DNA of 7,074 bases from positions 1-7,074 of the forward strand of contig WFQY01000117.1 of the NCBI GenBank assembly GCA_015486815.1. The letters run 5' to 3'. Shown here in pieces: positions 6,460 to 7,074 of this stretch (within the stretch, counting starts at the first letter, position 1; every line of letters begins with the position of its first letter). A program made the position numbers and the translations under genes. The notes beneath the pieces are model-generated. The model did not search any database. It saw nothing but the letters and a program-made list of their open reading frames with translations, and was not told where the DNA came from. The stretch is from Phycisphaerae bacterium. GTDB lineage: Bacteria > Planctomycetota > Phycisphaerae > JAAYCJ01.

Positions 6460-6939
6460 TTACTTACCATCTTCTGTTTGTTCTACTGTTCTTATAAGCA
6501 TACGAAACTGGTCGGTAAAGACAAAATTTTCTTCCGGAAATTTTTTTCCGGAAAGATTCTGGTCGATATGACTAAACAATATTTCCATTTCCGCAAATAC
6601 TTTATCGTCTTTATATATTGTTCCTTCGGTTCGTGCAAACGCATCATCGATAGATGCTATTTTTGCGTGAAATCTCAGCTGATCTCCTGGCATTGCAATA
6701 TCGTAAAATTTTGCTTTTCCTATTTTCGCCAGTATGACTTTTTCTTCGAAATTCCTCGCTTCACCTACCAAAATTCCTGCTGTTTGTGCCATTCCTTCGA
6801 TAATCAAACTCGCCGGCATTACCGGAAAGCCTGGAAAGTGATCGTGCAGATGCTCTTCCGCCAGCGATATATTTTTTATCGCGACCGCTTCCTGTTTCGA
6901 TACGAGTTTTTCGAATTTATCTATCCATATCCATCGCAT
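6460..6939 (-). CDS. FabZ-like 3-hydroxyacyl-ACP dehydratase (hot-dog fold)
   Basis: This 159-residue protein matches single-domain FabZ-type dehydratases, which remove water from 3-hydroxyacyl-ACP to give trans-2-enoyl-ACP, normally as homo-oligomers. The active-site segment HDHFPGFPVMPAS (32-44) carries the catalytic H34, and IIEGMAQTAG (46-55) carries the acidic partner E48. The 14-residue spacing matches FabZ. FabZ commonly has glycine after the MP pair; here it is A43. Beyond about residue 125 the charged tail (SGKKFPEE and onward) continues past the hot-dog core, and the protein is slightly longer than usual FabZ. ATG at 6939 is supported by GAGGA (6952-6948) eight bases upstream. It is the first gene of the operon, 29 bases before the degenerate synthase. 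A conjugating or polyene-forming role would need repeated ketoreduction by an enzyme not seen here. Assignment to the family is firm; the substrate is unknown. Confidence 0.92.
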   Translation of the reverse strand: MRWIWIDKFEKLVSKQEAVAIKNISLAEEHLHDHFPGFPVMPASLIIEGMAQTAGILVGEARNFEEKVILAKIGKAKFYDIAMPGDQLRFHAKIASIDDAFARTEGTIYKDDKVFAEMEILFSHIDQNLSGKKFPEENFVFTDQFRMLIRTVEQTEDGK

Positions 6940-6977
6940 AGACTGATTCCTCGATTCCTTTTATCCGAAAAAACATT

Positions 6978-6983
6978 ATTTTA
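6978..6983 (-). promoter_or_regulatory. Possible -10 box of the operon
   Basis: On the minus strand TAAAAT (6983-6978) matches five of six bases of the TATAAT box and would start RNA near 6971, leaving a short leader of about 30 bases before the ATG at 6939. No good -35 hexamer lies 16-18 bases upstream (best is CTTTCA at 18), so this is a weak call. The surrounding A/T-rich segment is the only plausible promoter site within the 135 bases before the first gene. Confidence 0.3.
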
Positions 6984-7004
6984 ACAAACAATTTGCAGAA
7001 ATGA

Positions 7005-7048
7005 AAGCGGTTATTGCTTATTCTGATGTGGTTATAATGGAAGCGGTT
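7005..7048. repeat. Direct repeat AAGCGGTT upstream of the operon, operator-like
   Basis: AAGCGGTT occurs at 7005-7012 and again at 7041-7048, 36 bp apart start to start, just upstream of the possible operon promoter. Both fit the CG-centred AANCGNTT core shared by many LacI/GalR-family operators, as does AATCGTTT near the regulator gene. The repeat is real but short; a regulatory role is speculative. Confidence 0.3.
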
Positions 7049-7074
7049 GCGATGTTGTAAGTCATTAAAGAAAA

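Larger units (their letters stand above)
1062..6939 (-). other. Five-gene operon: dehydratase, KS pair, hydrolase, GH3 enzyme
   Basis: Five genes run in one direction with gaps of 29, 22 and 17 bases and a final 4-base overlap, with no room for internal promoters of usual size, so they are probably one transcript. The order FabZ-like, degenerate KS, active KS, hydrolase, GH3 places chain-building enzymes first and chain-handling enzymes last. The set lacks an acyl carrier protein, ketoreductase and malonyl transferase; these could come from housekeeping fatty-acid synthesis or from genes outside the window. Confidence 0.85.

Noticed and set aside
3805..6939. Housekeeping fatty-acid synthesis cluster (fabZ-fabF)
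   Set aside because: Housekeeping clusters usually carry acpP, fabG, fabD or fabH; none are here, while a histidine-less synthase, a membrane hydrolase and a GH3 enzyme are.
6478..6984. 168-codon plus-strand open frame
   Set aside because: It is antisense to the FabZ-like gene, whose motifs are clear; its translation is rich in F, Y, C and H as expected for a shadow frame.
7001..7060. 19-codon plus-strand frame with a TATAAT hexamer at 7033-7038, possible divergent promoter or leader peptide
   Set aside because: The frame is too short and has no ribosome binding site; the hexamer has only a poor -35 (TTATTG, spacer 16) and the gene it would serve is outside the window.
6917..7074. Minus-strand open frame entering from the right edge and ending inside the FabZ-like gene, as the tail of an upstream operon gene
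   Set aside because: The translated tail is dominated by H, R, N, F and C and resembles no carrier protein or ketoreductase; a chance open frame is more likely.
1..7074. CRISPR array, tRNA, rRNA or insertion sequence
   Set aside because: No regularly spaced repeats, no cloverleaf or rRNA-like sequence, and no transposase frame or terminal inverted repeats were seen.

Overview
This window reads as chromosomal DNA from a moderately AT-rich Gram-negative-type bacterium. The gene mix (a GH3-family acyl-adenylating enzyme, paired ketoacyl synthases, a FabZ-like hot-dog protein and a LacI regulator) suggests the Planctomycetota/PVC group, perhaps a Phycisphaerae-like lineage. That placement is inferred from gene content only, since no rRNA or marker gene is present. 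Most genes have a visible Shine-Dalgarno sequence, and at least three of the six start on GTG or TTG.

All six supported genes lie on the minus strand, so the window is best read from right to left. The far right (about 6940-7074) is a short leader with a possible promoter and the ribosome binding site of the first gene. A tight five-gene operon follows: FabZ-like dehydratase (6939-6460), a ketoacyl-synthase homologue that keeps the cysteine but has lost both catalytic histidines (6430-5126), a complete Cys-His-His ketoacyl synthase (5103-3805), a membrane-anchored alpha/beta hydrolase (3787-2708) and a GH3-family adenylate-forming enzyme (2711-1062). Gaps are 29, 22 and 17 bases, and the last pair overlaps by 4. 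Downstream is a 558-base gene-free stretch with T-tracts, a two-copy 19-bp tandem repeat and several inverted repeats. A LacI-family regulator (503 to beyond base 1) follows; it has its own promoter and is cut by the left edge.

As a working model, the active and degenerate synthases form a KS/chain-length-factor-like heterodimer that extends an acyl-ACP chain. The FabZ-like protein would dehydrate the 3-hydroxy intermediate, the membrane hydrolase would release or trim the acyl chain, and the GH3 protein would adenylate the free acid and join it to an amine, amino acid or other nucleophile. No acyl carrier protein, ketoreductase, acyltransferase or transporter is visible, so the pathway needs partners encoded elsewhere. 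The operon does not look like housekeeping fatty-acid synthesis. It resembles a small dedicated lipid or polyketide cassette ending in GH3-type conjugation; this is the most interesting content of the window, but its product cannot be named from sequence.
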